6,247 bases of DNA from Nitrosomonadales bacterium (GTDB lineage Bacteria > Pseudomonadota > Gammaproteobacteria > Burkholderiales > SG8-41), in NCBI GenBank assembly GCA_009885185.1, contig VFLF01000383.1, forward strand, positions 1-6,247. The letters run 5' to 3'. The notes below the pieces were generated by a model, which made no database searches, was not told the origin of the DNA, and saw only the letters and a program-made list of their open reading frames with translations. Shown here one piece after another: positions 5,497 through 6,247 of this stretch. The position numbers and the translations under genes are program-made. Within the stretch, counting starts at the first letter, position 1. Each line of letters starts with the position of its first letter.

Positions 5497-6247
5497 ATGA
5501 AGGTAGCCGTTTCAACCCTCTGTTGCGCCTTAAGTGCCTTGACCGCATTGCTGGTCAGCGCCCCGACCGCCGTGCTGGCGCAAGAAGCCGCCACGGCTTC
5601 CCAGATTCGGCTGGTGCTGGGTTTTCCGCCGGGCGCAACCACCGATCTGGTGGCCCGTTTGCTGGCGCAAAGGCTCTCGGTGCAAATGAACACGTCCGTT
5701 ATCGCTGACAACAAGCCCGGCGCCGATGCCAATATCGCCGCCGAGTTTGTCGCCAAGGCAAAACCCGACGGACAGACCTTGCTGTTCAACACGCCGAGCG
5801 TTGTGTTGAGCAAAGCCTACGGCCACAAACTCAGCTACGACGCGCTTAGGGATTTTGCGCCGGTGGCGCTGGTGGCTTCGTCGCCCTATGTGCTGGTGGC
5901 GCATCCCGCCGTCCCCGCCAACACCGTGACGGAGTTTGTAGCGCACCTCAAGGCAAACCCGGACAAGCTGGCCTACGGATCGGCCGGCAGCCTGAGTTAC
6001 CTGGCGCCCCTGTTGTTTTTGCAGGCCAACGGTGTGAGCGCATTGCACGTGCCCTACAAAGGCGCGGGCCCGGTGCTGGTGGATCTGGTCGGCGGGCGCG
6101 TGCAATTCACCATGACGGGCCAGACAACTGTCATGGCCATGGTCAAGGACAAGCGACTCAAGGCCCTGGCATTTGCCGCGCTGAAACGCTCGCCGCTATT
6201 GCCCGACGTGCCGACGTTGCACGAGTCGATCATGCCGGGCTTCGAAA
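5497..6247 (+). CDS. Bug/TctC-family solute-binding protein, divergent ligand loops (Bug D, 3' end beyond window)
   Basis: The first 250 residues of an expected 320-330 are present. Seen: MKVAVSTLCC start, signal peptide ending VLA-Q (cleavage after Ala28), RLVLGFPPGATTDLVAR (38-54), ADNKPGADANIAAEFVA (70-86), KPDGQTLL (89-96), HVPYKGAGPVLVDLVGG (184-200), and LPDVPTLHES (235-244). The family assignment is safe, but two ligand-contact regions differ from the other three: the first loop is PPGATTD rather than a GGG-containing loop, and the second reads YGSAGSLSYLAP (160-171) with the usual GNGT and His absent. This suggests a different ligand (inference). The strong ribosome binding site and candidate promoter in the 64-base gap suggest it may be made independently of Bug B and C. 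Confidence 0.9.
   Translation, partial: MKVAVSTLCCALSALTALLVSAPTAVLAQEAATASQIRLVLGFPPGATTDLVARLLAQRLSVQMNTSVIADNKPGADANIAAEFVAKAKPDGQTLLFNTPSVVLSKAYGHKLSYDALRDFAPVALVASSPYVLVAHPAVPANTVTEFVAHLKANPDKLAYGSAGSLSYLAPLLFLQANGVSALHVPYKGAGPVLVDLVGGRVQFTMTGQTTVMAMVKDKRLKALAFAALKRSPLLPDVPTLHESIMPGFE

Noticed and set aside
5530..6105. Open frames on the minus strand opposite Bug D
   Set aside because: Compositional shadows of the Bug D coding sequence (Gly/Arg/His/Gln-rich), with no family motif.

Overview
The window is GC-rich, gene-dense and clearly bacterial. It carries four genes for Bug/TctC-type periplasmic solute-binding proteins, a family greatly expanded in Burkholderiales (Bordetella, Achromobacter, Cupriavidus and relatives). 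The likely host is therefore a betaproteobacterium of that kind. This is inferred from gene content and base composition, as the window has no taxonomic marker gene.

Layout: two divergent transcription units leave a 167-bp intergenic region (3292-3458). The minus-strand unit, in transcription order, is a Qor-type NADPH:quinone oxidoreductase (TTG start, 2317-3291), a Bug protein (1340-2311), an alpha/beta-hydrolase-fold protein whose nucleophile position is Lys instead of Ser (489-1295), and a TauD/TfdA-family Fe(II)/2-oxoglutarate dioxygenase (489 to below 1, cut by the window edge). Qor and Bug are 5 bases apart. Hydrolase and dioxygenase share one base in a TAATG junction. A hairpin followed by a T-rich tract lies between the Bug gene and the hydrolase and may terminate or attenuate transcription there. 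The plus-strand unit holds three further Bug genes in series (3459-4439, 4455-5432, and 5497 to beyond 6247). The first two are 15 bases apart. The third follows a 64-base gap with its own good ribosome binding site and a possible promoter.

How the parts may work together (inference): the Bug proteins would capture small carboxylated compounds in the periplasm, for a tripartite TctA/TctB-type carrier encoded elsewhere or as sensory binding proteins. The dioxygenase, hydrolase-like protein and oxidoreductase would act on the imported compound in the cytoplasm. No TctA/TctB membrane gene, regulator, mobile element, RNA gene or CRISPR array is visible. The most unusual items are the lysine nucleophile elbow in the hydrolase-fold protein and the four divergent Bug paralogues, the last of which departs from the family's ligand-loop motifs. 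I see no convincing wholly new system; the rest looks like a typical betaproteobacterial catabolic/uptake locus.
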